Shown piece after piece: positions 39,721-48,437 of a stretch of DNA of 48,555 nt. The position numbers and the translations under genes were made by a program. The stretch comes from an uncultured Clostridia bacterium (GTDB lineage: Bacteria > Bacillota > Clostridia > Oscillospirales > Ruminococcaceae), in NCBI GenBank assembly GCA_947584375.1, contig CANPWL010000014.1, positions 1 through 48,555 on the forward strand, in the 5' to 3' direction. Every line of letters begins with the position of its first letter. Positions within the stretch are counted from its first letter, which is position 1. A model generated the notes under the pieces. That model was given only the letters and a program-made list of their open reading frames with translations. It was not told the origin of the DNA and did not search any database.

Positions 39721-41205
39721 TTACCTTCCGCACAGTGTTGTTAAATTTGCAATTTTTTTCTGCAGTTCAGGTGTAAAATCGCTTTTAACCGCTCTCCAAC
39801 GCCAGTTGTTACCCACCGTTGAAGGAATGTTCATTCTTGCTTCACTGCCTAAATCAAGGAAGTCCTGCATCTGTGCTATTGCTGTATTGGCTATTGACGT
39901 CCATGCAAGGCGGATTACTGCCCAAGGGAGATCTTTTTTTCGCTTAACTCCGAGATAATCCATAGCAAAGCGGATAGTATTTTTGTTTTCTAAGTAAGTC
40001 CAGCCTTTTAAGGTCTCATTGTCATGAGTTCCCGTATAAACAAAACAATTTTGATTTTTATAATTCTGAGGAAGATACATACTGTCTGCACCCGGTTCAA
40101 ATGCAAATTGAAGCACTTTCATTCCGGGATAGCCTGACTGCTTAAGAAGTTTTTTAACGGAAGATGTTATAAATCCCAAGTCTTCAGCTATTATATTAAC
40201 TTTTCCGAGTTTTTCTTTTACCGCTTTAAACAAATCATTCTTAGGACCTTCTTCCCAGTGCCCTCCAATAGCGTCTTTGTCACCGTACGGGATTGAAAAA
40301 TAGCTGTCAAATCCTCTGAAGTGGTCTATTCTGATGACATCATAAGTATTTTTAGCAGTTTCTATACGGTCGATCCACCATAAATAGCCGTTCTTTTTCA
40401 TCAGCTCCCAATTATAAAGGGGGTTTCCCCAAAGCTGACCCAGAGGGGTAAATATATCGGGCGGACAGCCTGCTACACTGATCGGCAATAAGTTCTTATC
40501 AAGCTCAAAAAGTTTAGGGGAACACCATACATCAACACTGTCATAAGCAACATAAATAGGTATATCCCCAATAATTTCAATGCCGTTTTTGTTCGCATAG
40601 TTCTTAATATTAAACCATTGTTCATAAAATTTATATTGTGTAAATTTCCAAAAGCCTATATCGTCCTTGTATTTATCTTTTGCTTGCTTAACAGCAGATT
40701 TATCACGCTTAACAAGCAACGGATCCCACTCTATCCATGATTTACCGCCATAAGCATCCTTTAATGACATAAACAGCGCATAATCACTGAGCCAATAATC
40801 ATTTTTCTTAACATAGTTGTCATACGATTTTGGAATATTTTTTTTAAATTCATCATAAGCCTTTCTCAAAACTTTAAAATTAAATTTATACAGCTTATCA
40901 TAATCAACATATCGTTCATCATCACACCATTTTATGTTTTTATAATCAGTTTCCCTCAAAAGGTTTTCATCCTTAAGAGATTCAAAGTCTATAAAATAAG
41001 GATTTCCTGCGTGAATGGAAAATGACTGATAAGGAGAGTCGCCGTAGCTAGTCGGAGAAAGGGGTAAAATCTGCCAGTATTTCTGCTTACAGCCTACTAA
41101 ATAATCAACAAAATCATATGCCTCTTTGCCAAATTTCCCTATTCCATATTCAGAAGGAAGACTGGATATATGCATTAAAATACCGCTTTTTCGTTTTCTG
41201 CTCAT
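39721..41205 (-). CDS. malQ: 4-alpha-glucanotransferase MalQ
   Basis: The GH77 enzyme transfers maltodextrin segments, feeding longer chains to the phosphorylase encoded next. Motifs: SSLPSEYGIGKFGKEAYDF, LPLSPTSYGDSPYQSFS, GDIPIYVAYDSVDVW, nucleophile Asp in IRIDHFRGF, acid Glu in AEDLGF, and GTHDNETLKGW. The 494-aa length is typical of the bacterial type. ATG start behind AAGGAGT on the minus strand. It is the first gene of the malQ-glgP operon, with a promoter at 41260-41288. Confidence 0.97.
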   Translation of the reverse strand: MSRKRKSGILMHISSLPSEYGIGKFGKEAYDFVDYLVGCKQKYWQILPLSPTSYGDSPYQSFSIHAGNPYFIDFESLKDENLLRETDYKNIKWCDDERYVDYDKLYKFNFKVLRKAYDEFKKNIPKSYDNYVKKNDYWLSDYALFMSLKDAYGGKSWIEWDPLLVKRDKSAVKQAKDKYKDDIGFWKFTQYKFYEQWFNIKNYANKNGIEIIGDIPIYVAYDSVDVWCSPKLFELDKNLLPISVAGCPPDIFTPLGQLWGNPLYNWELMKKNGYLWWIDRIETAKNTYDVIRIDHFRGFDSYFSIPYGDKDAIGGHWEEGPKNDLFKAVKEKLGKVNIIAEDLGFITSSVKKLLKQSGYPGMKVLQFAFEPGADSMYLPQNYKNQNCFVYTGTHDNETLKGWTYLENKNTIRFAMDYLGVKRKKDLPWAVIRLAWTSIANTAIAQMQDFLDLGSEARMNIPSTVGNNWRWRAVKSDFTPELQKKIANLTTLCGR

Positions 41206-41259
41206 ATTTATACTCCTTAAACCTTACCAAAAGGGTCAGTTAATATCGAAATTATTTAC

Positions 41260-41288
41260 AGTATACCATAATTATCACCATTTGTCAC
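41260..41288 (-). promoter_or_regulatory. malQ-glgP promoter
   Basis: Minus strand GTGACA (41283-41288), 17-bp spacer, TATACT (41260-41265) preceded by TGG, an extended minus-10. Leader of about 50 nt. Confidence 0.65.
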
Positions 41289-41476
41289 GATTTAAAAGAA
41301 ATAAATGCATAGAATATATTATTACATAATCACTAATTGAATTGCGATAAATATATTATAAACGCTTAACTGAAATTCTATGTGCTTTTAGCAGATGTTG
41401 ACTTTTAATCATATAGAAAGCTATTGCAAGTAATATATTAAGAAAACTCGATAAAATTTGGGGTTCCTTTTTTATT

Positions 41477-41631
41477 TTAGTGAGACTTTTTGTATTTTGA
41501 AACGCTAGTAAAAACAGAGGGCGTTTATAGCCAGTATAAATCACAAAATATGTCGTTATATACAATTATTACAACATAATTTGTGCAAAAATACAAAGAT
41601 TAACAATATACTTGTATTTTACTTTACTTTC
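41477..41631 (+). repeat. 155-bp intergenic module, copy 1
   Basis: This stretch aligns without gaps to 44734-44888, with about 17 mismatches by my count (near 89% identity); the right two thirds are best conserved. It contains AATATAC-tt-GTATTTT, an imperfect form of the inverted repeat that is exact in copy 2. It ends about 95 bp before the secreted protein gene at 41726. The rest of the gap (41289-41476 and 41632-41725) shows nothing else I can name. Confidence 0.85.
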
Positions 41632-41725
41632 AAATTATTCTATGTTACTATGTATTTACAGTTGCTGTACCATTCATTCTAACAGATGTGCATATATTAA
41701 ATCCAACACAGTATGAATAATAATT

Positions 41726-42166
41726 ATGACAAACATTAGAAAAACAATTTTAAAAATGGTTGCCATTTTAATGGCAGCAACAACAATAGCAACCACAGGA
41801 ATCATTAGTGCAGGGGCATATGCTACTTACGGCAGTTCGTCAACTGCGGCTGCAAGTAAAAGCGGTTACAATATTTTTAAATATGGTGTTTCAAAACATT
41901 CGAACACCGAAATAATCAATTTTTCAGGAAAAAGCCGTTTTGTAATACCCCAAGTTATGGTTTTCAAAGCAAACGCAAACGGTAAATACAATGTAGTAGA
42001 TTATAGTAAATCTGGTGGTGTAATAGTAAAAAAAGGTTATGGTGAAGGTGTTGAAGTACCTCAATCATCCGGTTACAGAAGATACTGGCATAGAGGCGTT
42101 TTAAATAATACTACTTCATATAGCTCCGGACCTTATTATATATATGATTTTAACAAATATTTTTAA
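41726..42166 (+). CDS. Secreted small protein, possibly bacteriocin-like
   Basis: A 146-residue exported protein with a clear signal peptide (Lys-rich start, hydrophobic core to about 28, cleavage near AGAYA at 30-34). The mature part of about 112 residues is rich in Ser, Gly, Tyr and Asn, has no Cys, and ends in an aromatic stretch (YYIYDFNKYF). A small secreted protein followed by large FtsX-type membrane proteins recalls the lactococcin 972-type bacteriocin layout, but I see no firm sequence match to that family. No clear ribosome site precedes the ATG. Start confidence is therefore moderate. Confidence 0.7.
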   Translation: MTNIRKTILKMVAILMAATTIATTGIISAGAYATYGSSSTAAASKSGYNIFKYGVSKHSNTEIINFSGKSRFVIPQVMVFKANANGKYNVVDYSKSGGVIVKKGYGEGVEVPQSSGYRRYWHRGVLNNTTSYSSGPYYIYDFNKYF

Positions 42167-42179
42167 AGTAGGGATATAA

Positions 42180-43433
42180 ATGATTCTACTGAGCAATTTA
42201 AAACAATTTGCAACAAAAAACAGACTGATTTTCAGTCTGTTTTTGTTGTGCCAGATTTCAGCTGTATTAATTCTGTTTTTCTCAATGGGAGTTTATCAAA
42301 ACTACAATGAAAGCAAAATGCAAAATCAAAAGCAGCCTGAAGGTTTATTTGATGAAAGAACCGGCGAGGAATATGACAAAGATGACCCAAGCTATTTATT
42401 ATATCAACTATCTTATGAAAATTCAAAAGATAAACCATTAAAAGCAGGAACAGTAAAAGCATTTTATAGAGATCTATTAAATTTTATACCTAATAAATTA
42501 GACGGTTTTGGTACAAATTGTACATTTGATTTAGATGCTATTTTTGATGAAAATAAAGTTGATGCTATGCAAACATATATAAATTTTGGATATCAACTAA
42601 AAAACGGAGAAATAAATTGTACGGACGAATATGAAAATTTAAAAGCAGATGGTTGGTGGAAAAGCGGTAGGTATTTTACCAAAGAAGAATATATTAGCAA
42701 TAAAAAGGTTTGCGTAGCTGATATACAATCTATTAATGAAAATCCATTATTTGACGGAATGCTAAAATATAACAAAAAGAAAAAGAAATATTATTTAACA
42801 ACAAATAATACAAAATATGAGGTTATCGGGGAGTTTCAAAATCTTGGTTGCATTGATATTCCTTTTGAAGCTGTTGATGATAATTTTTATGTGTTTGATT
42901 CATTAACATTTAAGCTTAATACACCATTGACAAAAAATGAATTTGCAAAAATCAAGCAGTTATATTTAAAATATTTTTCAGACAGGCAGGTTGAACTGCC
43001 TGAGATAGCTGTTTCAGACGCAGAACAGGTGAGATTTTACAATACAAATTTGATTATTGCAATAGTTGTAGCTATATTGGTATCAATAAACCTGATACTT
43101 TTATTCAAATATATTTTAATGACGAGACGGAAAGAGCTTGCAATTTTAAGAATTACAGGTGCAACTGTAAATAAAGTCAGAAGACTATATATTCTTGAAA
43201 CAATGATAATATCAATCATTTTATTCATATTCAGTGCTTGTTTTTTTGATGTTTTTATTAAAGATATTGTTTTATCCCATTATGAATATGCCTACGTTGT
43301 ATACAGTCTTAAAAATTATTGTATAACATTTTTGCTGTATATTTTAGTAATATACATAATACTTAATGTTCTGATTTACAGACATATTAAAAAGACCCCT
43401 ATTTCACTATTAAAGGGTGGTGAAATAATATGA
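42180..43433 (+). CDS. FtsX-like permease A
   Basis: A 417-residue membrane protein with the MacB/FtsX layout: one N-terminal helix (about 17-37), an extracellular domain of roughly 240 residues rich in Asn, Asp and Lys, then three helices (about 288-310, 338-360, 378-400). The cytoplasmic loop RRKELAILRITGATVNKVRR is the FtsX-type coupling motif that contacts an ABC ATPase. It starts 13 bp after the secreted protein gene. No ATPase gene lies in this unit. It overlaps the next gene by 4 bp (ATGA). Confidence 0.85.
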   Translation: MILLSNLKQFATKNRLIFSLFLLCQISAVLILFFSMGVYQNYNESKMQNQKQPEGLFDERTGEEYDKDDPSYLLYQLSYENSKDKPLKAGTVKAFYRDLLNFIPNKLDGFGTNCTFDLDAIFDENKVDAMQTYINFGYQLKNGEINCTDEYENLKADGWWKSGRYFTKEEYISNKKVCVADIQSINENPLFDGMLKYNKKKKKYYLTTNNTKYEVIGEFQNLGCIDIPFEAVDDNFYVFDSLTFKLNTPLTKNEFAKIKQLYLKYFSDRQVELPEIAVSDAEQVRFYNTNLIIAIVVAILVSINLILLFKYILMTRRKELAILRITGATVNKVRRLYILETMIISIILFIFSACFFDVFIKDIVLSHYEYAYVVYSLKNYCITFLLYILVIYIILNVLIYRHIKKTPISLLKGGEII

Positions 43434-44677
43434 TTTTCAAATTAAGTTTTAAAGAAATAAGAAAAAACAAAATCTATACTTTTTTTAACTTAATACAACT
43501 GATACTAGTTATGTTTTTGATTGTATTGTTAGTTTCGTCCTTGCAGTCGACACTGAAATATTATATACCTATGAAGGATATACTTACATCAAAAGGCTTT
43601 ATGGCAAATTTATTTATAAACAATGAAGGTCAGGTTATCTTAAATGACCAACTATACTCACTTTCAGATAAGATTGATAAAGTATACTCAACCGGTCAGG
43701 AGTTTTTTGAGATAAAAAACTCAACCGGCAGATTAGAAGACAGCAACTGTTTAACTGCTATCACTATTGATAAGGCAATAATTAACGCTCACAAACCGTT
43801 AATGAAAAGTGGAAAATGGTTAAGCGATATAACCTTAAGCGATAACAAAAATGAGATTTATGCAGTCATAACAAAAAACAAATTAGGTTACACAACCGGA
43901 AGTGTTATTAATACAACTTATTCAGATAAGAATGAAAATGAAAAACCCATAACCATAAAAATAGTTGGTGAAATTGAGGACGGAGAAAATCTATTTTACC
44001 AGTCTAACACAGCAGTTGCAAGTGATGAAAAGCTAAATACAGATTTTGAAACAATCTCTGCACAATTTTATCCATACAATTCATCTGATGAAGAGGAGCC
44101 TTATCTTGTCATTACTAAAAATGAGCTTGATGATAAGAATTATCAAACATGGACTGCCGGAACATCATTTATAACCTTTGATAGTGACACGACAAAAGAA
44201 GAACTGTCAGATGCTAAGACAAAGCTATCACAATACGGTCAGGTATATAGTCTTGAAACTGTAAACAAAAAAAGTCTTCAAGAAGCAAAGGATCAGGCTT
44301 TCACTATTGTTCCAATGATTATTTCAATTCTGATTTTTCTTGCGATTTCATCAATCTGCTTAACAGCTATAAACACTAAAAAGCAACTCAGAAGCTATGG
44401 TATACTCTATATATGCGGTTCACGTTGGAAACAATGCGCACTAATAAGCGTATGCTCAACATTTATCATCACACTCTTTGCAGTAATTCTCACAGGTATA
44501 GTAATCTTTTTAGCAGACTATTTTGGACTTTTAAAAGGAACCGTAATAACCATTGGAAAATGGCAATTGATTTCCTGCTTCGCCGTACTTTTGTTTAATT
44601 TCATAATATCTCTGATAATGCCGTTTACGATTATCGGCAGAACAAGCCCTAGAGAAATCATAAAAAATAATGAATAA
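43430..44677 (+). CDS. FtsX-like permease B
   Basis: A 415-residue partner of the previous gene with the same layout: N-terminal helix (about 18-40), extracellular domain (about 45-285), three C-terminal helices (about 288-310, 335-360, 375-400). The loop KKQLRSYGILYICGSRWKQC is the FtsX coupling motif. Start and stop codons overlap (ATGA), so the two permeases are translationally coupled and probably form a heterodimer. They would need an ATPase encoded elsewhere, or may work in a signalling or immunity role. Terminator follows. Confidence 0.85.
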   Translation: MIFKLSFKEIRKNKIYTFFNLIQLILVMFLIVLLVSSLQSTLKYYIPMKDILTSKGFMANLFINNEGQVILNDQLYSLSDKIDKVYSTGQEFFEIKNSTGRLEDSNCLTAITIDKAIINAHKPLMKSGKWLSDITLSDNKNEIYAVITKNKLGYTTGSVINTTYSDKNENEKPITIKIVGEIEDGENLFYQSNTAVASDEKLNTDFETISAQFYPYNSSDEEEPYLVITKNELDDKNYQTWTAGTSFITFDSDTTKEELSDAKTKLSQYGQVYSLETVNKKSLQEAKDQAFTIVPMIISILIFLAISSICLTAINTKKQLRSYGILYICGSRWKQCALISVCSTFIITLFAVILTGIVIFLADYFGLLKGTVITIGKWQLISCFAVLLFNFIISLIMPFTIIGRTSPREIIKNNE

Positions 44678-44687
44678 TATAGTTTAA

Positions 44688-44716
44688 AAAACAGATGTGT
44701 AACAGCATCTGTTTTT
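44688..44716 (+). terminator. Terminator of the secreted protein/permease unit
   Basis: AAAACAGATG pairs with CATCTGTTTT (10 bp, 8-nt loop), then T. The repeat module starts right after it. Confidence 0.88.
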
Positions 44717-44717
44717 C

Positions 44718-44888
44718 TATAAACTTTAATAAATTAGTGAGACTTTTTTTATTTTAAAACGCTATTATAAGTAGAAAGTAATTATAGCCAGTATAAATTA
44801 CAAAATATGTTATTATATACAATTATTACAACATAATTTGTGCAAATATACAAAGTTTAACAATATACTTGTATATTACTTTACTTTC
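44718..44888 (+). repeat. 155-bp intergenic module, copy 2 (with extra left part)
   Basis: Positions 44734-44888 match copy 1 along 155 bp. The left extension 44718-44733 matches copy 3 only. The right part holds an exact inverted repeat AATATAC-tt-GTATATT at 44862-44877, a candidate operator. It leads into the promoter and hairpin of the subtilase-fusion gene. Confidence 0.85.
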
Positions 44889-44901
44889 CATGATTTCCAT
44901 T

Positions 44902-44933
44902 TTATAATAGAATTACAATCTATTCTATTATAA
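44902..44933 (+). promoter_or_regulatory. 12-bp perfect hairpin over promoter/leader of the subtilase gene
   Basis: TTATAATAGAAT (44902-44913) and its exact complement ATTCTATTATAA (44922-44933) flank an 8-nt loop. The left arm contains TATAAT (44903-44908) with a weak TTACTT 16 bp upstream; the right arm abuts the AAAGGATG ribosome site. It could be an operator across the promoter or an mRNA switch. Confidence 0.6.
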
Positions 44934-44947
44934 AAGGATGTTTTAAA

Positions 44948-47152
44948 ATGAAAAAAGTAATTAGTGTTATCTTATGTATGGTAATTAGTATTTCTGTTTT
45001 TGCACAAAGTGCAACGTCTGCAGATGAATCTGCTTTTTCAGATGATAAAGAAACTTACATAGTTTTGACCGAAACAGAAAAGGACGGTAAAGAAATTATA
45101 TCCGATTATGACGGCGAAGCCCTTTACAGTAATGAAGCAGTTAGCTGTGAACTTACAGAGCGTCAGGCTGATAAGTTGGAAAGCCAGCCCGGTGTATTAG
45201 CTGTGAGTGAAGACATTATACTTACTGGTACAGGAAAGAAATCAAAGAATAAAAAACAAATAAAAAGCGATGCTCCAAAGCAGTGGAATCTAGACGCCAT
45301 AGGTGTTAATGAATCTGATATTAAATCATCAGATGTAAAAATTGAAGTACTCGACAGTGGTGTTTCTTATACTGATGATATTAATATTCAAAGTAATATA
45401 AACCTTATTCCAGGTGAAGAAGAAGTAAGCATTATGTTTGAGGACGCAAATGGTCATGGAACAGGTATAGCAGGACTGATTGGTGCAAAGGATAACAATG
45501 ATGGAATAAAGGGAGTTTTCCCTAACGCAGAAATATATTCTGTTAAAGCGTTAGATGAAAATCTTAAATCTCCTTTAAGCAGAATAGTTGAGGGTATCTA
45601 TTGGGGAATTGAAAACGATATGGATATTATTAATATGAGCTTTGGTACAAGTATAGATACAGATGTTCTTCACGAGGCTGTTAAAGCGGCGGCAGATGCA
45701 GGAATTATTCTTATTGCCGCAGCAGGAAATACTGAGCATCAGGAAGTAAATTATCCAGCAGCATATAATGAAGTAATGGCAGTAGGTTCAATAAATGCAG
45801 AGGGTGAGCTTGCAGAGCTAACATCAACAGGTACACAACTGGAGTTGCTTGCACCAGGCGAACAGGTTTATACTACAGGATTGTTTTATGGTACAATAGG
45901 AGTAAGCGGAACCAGTATAGCAACGGCACAGGTTACAGGAACAGCAGCACTGCTTAAAGCTAAAGACAAAACCAAATCCGCAAGCTTCATAAGAGGACTT
46001 TTAAACGCGTCATCAAAAGAGGTTGAAGGAACAGGTGCAGGACTTATTGATTATAATTACGCTCTTGATATTTATGATGAATATGCAAAAAACTACATAA
46101 AGGATAAAGACATTGACAATGAATTCGAAAACACAGAAGAAATACCTGATTATTCCGATGATGCAGACGTAGTTGTTGAGGGTTTGTGGATGGCTGATAC
46201 AAAGTTAACAGATATATATAGTTCGGGTCATGGCAAAATTGTTAAAGATGCTGCCAGTAACTCAGGCATTACTCAAAAAAATATTGACTATATGGCAAGA
46301 ACAGCCAATTTAGCTGATAAAGGGGATGGTAGTAAAACGGGTGCGCAATATTATCATACTATAAAAGCTTTTCATGGAAAAGGAAATTATGTAGCCAGTT
46401 TAAAATATTTATGGAAATATGCAAATCTAATTGGTCAAGGAAAAACTCTTGCACAAGCAAAAAGTACGGCTAAAGATGCTGTGGATAAATCAAAAGCTAA
46501 ACCTGATGAAAAGCATGAAATAAAACTTGGCATCAATTCAGCTGAGTATATGCTTAAAGATCAAACTACATATTATAATAGTAAAAACATTAAATTAACT
46601 AGCACAAATAAAAAGTTTTTGGTTATGGGTTTTATAATGCATTTAATTGGTGACATCTATGCCCATGTGACTATTGTACCTATGTATACGTTGAATAAAG
46701 TACCAGGAGAAAACAGACATTATAAAGTTGCTAAATTCTCTGATGATCCTGACGGTGAGGAATCAAGATTTGGTATGGATGAATTTGTTGCTACTAAATA
46801 TTTTTATGAATTAAGAAACTCATATAAAGATACTGAAGCATTTAATAATAGAATTAAGGAAATTGCTAAGCATGCAGAAAAGGAAGTTAAAAAAAATGAG
46901 ATAGATTGGGGCTGTTTATACAGAGCAACTGAGCTTCAAGCATTAACATTCAGAAAAATAAAATATTTTATGATTAATAATTCAAACGCTAAATACGAGG
47001 ACAATCCACGATTTTGTCCGGAAAGATACAGAGCCGCAAAAAATGTTGCAAAAACCTATTTGAATAATTATACGCAGGCATTCAGCAATATTCTGATAAG
47101 TAAAGGAAATGTTAAACTTAATGAATTTAATGATTACAAAGCAAGAATATAG
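44948..47152 (+). CDS. Subtilase fused to a zinc-dependent phospholipase C-like domain
   Basis: A secreted 734-residue protein. Signal peptide about 1-25; an I9-type propeptide (about 36-92); S8 peptidase domain (about 110-375) with D136 (LDSGV), H170 (NGHGTG), oxyanion N261 (AAGNT) and S323 (SGTS), all intact. After an acidic linker (about 380-410) comes a helical domain of about 320 residues with SGHGKIVKDAA (H428), YYHTIKAFH (H470, H476) and MHLIGDIYAH, i.e. H565-x3-D569-x3-H573. The last is the zinc motif of the phospholipase C/S1-P1 nuclease fold. The second-domain call is inference from motifs. Repeat module and hairpin lie upstream; an LRR gene follows by 11 bp. Confidence 0.82.
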   Translation: MKKVISVILCMVISISVFAQSATSADESAFSDDKETYIVLTETEKDGKEIISDYDGEALYSNEAVSCELTERQADKLESQPGVLAVSEDIILTGTGKKSKNKKQIKSDAPKQWNLDAIGVNESDIKSSDVKIEVLDSGVSYTDDINIQSNINLIPGEEEVSIMFEDANGHGTGIAGLIGAKDNNDGIKGVFPNAEIYSVKALDENLKSPLSRIVEGIYWGIENDMDIINMSFGTSIDTDVLHEAVKAAADAGIILIAAAGNTEHQEVNYPAAYNEVMAVGSINAEGELAELTSTGTQLELLAPGEQVYTTGLFYGTIGVSGTSIATAQVTGTAALLKAKDKTKSASFIRGLLNASSKEVEGTGAGLIDYNYALDIYDEYAKNYIKDKDIDNEFENTEEIPDYSDDADVVVEGLWMADTKLTDIYSSGHGKIVKDAASNSGITQKNIDYMARTANLADKGDGSKTGAQYYHTIKAFHGKGNYVASLKYLWKYANLIGQGKTLAQAKSTAKDAVDKSKAKPDEKHEIKLGINSAEYMLKDQTTYYNSKNIKLTSTNKKFLVMGFIMHLIGDIYAHVTIVPMYTLNKVPGENRHYKVAKFSDDPDGEESRFGMDEFVATKYFYELRNSYKDTEAFNNRIKEIAKHAEKEVKKNEIDWGCLYRATELQALTFRKIKYFMINNSNAKYEDNPRFCPERYRAAKNVAKTYLNNYTQAFSNILISKGNVKLNEFNDYKARI

Positions 47153-47163
47153 GAGGAGTAATA

Positions 47164-48342
47164 ATGAAAAAGCTACTAACAACCATAATAAGCATAACTA
47201 TTTTAATGTCAATAATGATAAGTCCTGCTTCAGCAGAATTAAAAGACGGTTATAAAGATTATGGTAGTTACAGAGATAAATTCAAATATGAAGATGTAGG
47301 AGATTTCAGATATATATATAGATATGGAGGAAAAAGTTTAGAGGTCTTATATAAAAAGAGAAGTTCAAAGCAAGAAATAAAACGTATAGAGTTCCCGGCA
47401 GAACACAATGGAAAACAAGTTGATGTAATAGGATTTACAAATGATAATCATGACGAAAATTTAAAAGTAAATACTATTTTTATACCAAAAACCATTGATG
47501 TATTTAGCATAAGTTGTGTTTATGATCCTTTTGATGATGAAAGTGGTGAGAGATTAGTAAGTGTTAAAAATATAGAAGTAGATAAGGATAATCCTTACCT
47601 ATGCTCAAAAGACGGTGTTTTGTATTCAAAGGATATGAAGATATTGTATTTATACCCTAACAGGAACAATATGACAGTTTACAAAATGCCGAATACTATC
47701 GAAGATACTTTCTCTTATATGCTTTTATTTAAAAGAAATAATCTTAGAAAGGTTTATCTTTCAGATAATTTAAAAAAAATAGATTTATCTTCTCTGCAAA
47801 ATTGCAAAAATCTTGAGTATGTATATATTGGAACAAATACTAAAGAAATAGGAGAATCAGCTTTTTGCTCTGATGAAAAATTAAAGACAGTTAAAATAAA
47901 ATCAAAAAAGTTAAAAACCATTGGTGAGTCATCATTTAATGGGTGTTCATCATTAAAAAATATTAATATACCATCAACTCTAAAAATAATTGAAGGCTCT
48001 GCATTTCGTGATTGCAAGTCTTTAAAGAAAATAAAATTACCAAAAAATTTAAAGAAAATAGGTAGTTTTGCATTTATGGATTGTAAAAAGTTATCAAAAG
48101 TTATAATAAGCAATACGAATAAAGCACCTGAAATTAAAAATAAAGTATATTGTTATTATAATTATAAAAAAAATAAAAAAGTATATCAAAAGACCTTTTC
48201 CGGCACCAAGAAAGGCATAAAATTTCATGTCAAAAACAAAAAAGTTGCAAAGAGCCTAAAAAAACAGCTAAAAGGCAGTGGAGTTAAAAATGCAAAAATT
48301 TTGATAGGTAAAAAGGTAGTTTATCAGAATATAAATGGGTAG
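47164..48342 (+). CDS. Secreted leucine-rich repeat protein, BspA (LRR_5) type
   Basis: A 392-residue exported protein with a signal peptide (about 1-24, cleavage after PASA). The middle holds BspA-like repeats of about 23 residues, e.g. IGESAFCSDEKLKTVKI, IGESSFNGCSSLKNINIP and IEGSAFRDCKSLKKIKLP, with the LRR_5 pattern I-x3-AF-x2-C-x-L. The C-terminus is very Lys-rich. No LPxTG or dockerin is seen, so it is secreted or held by charge. AGGAGGA lies 5-8 nt before the ATG; the gene starts 11 bp after the subtilase fusion and is cotranscribed. Such repeats usually bind proteins or glycans. Confidence 0.9.
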   Translation: MKKLLTTIISITILMSIMISPASAELKDGYKDYGSYRDKFKYEDVGDFRYIYRYGGKSLEVLYKKRSSKQEIKRIEFPAEHNGKQVDVIGFTNDNHDENLKVNTIFIPKTIDVFSISCVYDPFDDESGERLVSVKNIEVDKDNPYLCSKDGVLYSKDMKILYLYPNRNNMTVYKMPNTIEDTFSYMLLFKRNNLRKVYLSDNLKKIDLSSLQNCKNLEYVYIGTNTKEIGESAFCSDEKLKTVKIKSKKLKTIGESSFNGCSSLKNINIPSTLKIIEGSAFRDCKSLKKIKLPKNLKKIGSFAFMDCKKLSKVIISNTNKAPEIKNKVYCYYNYKKNKKVYQKTFSGTKKGIKFHVKNKKVAKSLKKQLKGSGVKNAKILIGKKVVYQNING

Positions 48343-48347
48343 CGTTA

Positions 48348-48377
48348 AAGCAGGTACAGAAATGTGCCTGCTTTTTT
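48348..48377 (+). terminator. Terminator of the subtilase-LRR unit
   Basis: AAGCAGGTAC pairs with GTGCCTGCTT (10 bp with one G-U pair, 6-nt loop) followed by TTTT. Confidence 0.9.
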
Positions 48378-48437
48378 ATAAACTTTAATAAATTAGTGAG
48401 ACTTTTTGTATTTTGAAACGCTAGTATAAGCAGAAAG
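48377..48437 (+). repeat. 155-bp intergenic module, copy 3 (truncated)
   Basis: Matches the left part of copy 2 (44718 onward), including TAAACTTTAATAAATTAGTG, and then diverges after about 60 bp, losing the conserved right part with the inverted repeat. Like copy 2, it begins immediately after a terminator. Confidence 0.8.

Noticed and set aside
42180-44677. Complete MacB-type ABC exporter
   Set aside because: No ATP-binding cassette gene with Walker motifs is present in or next to the unit.
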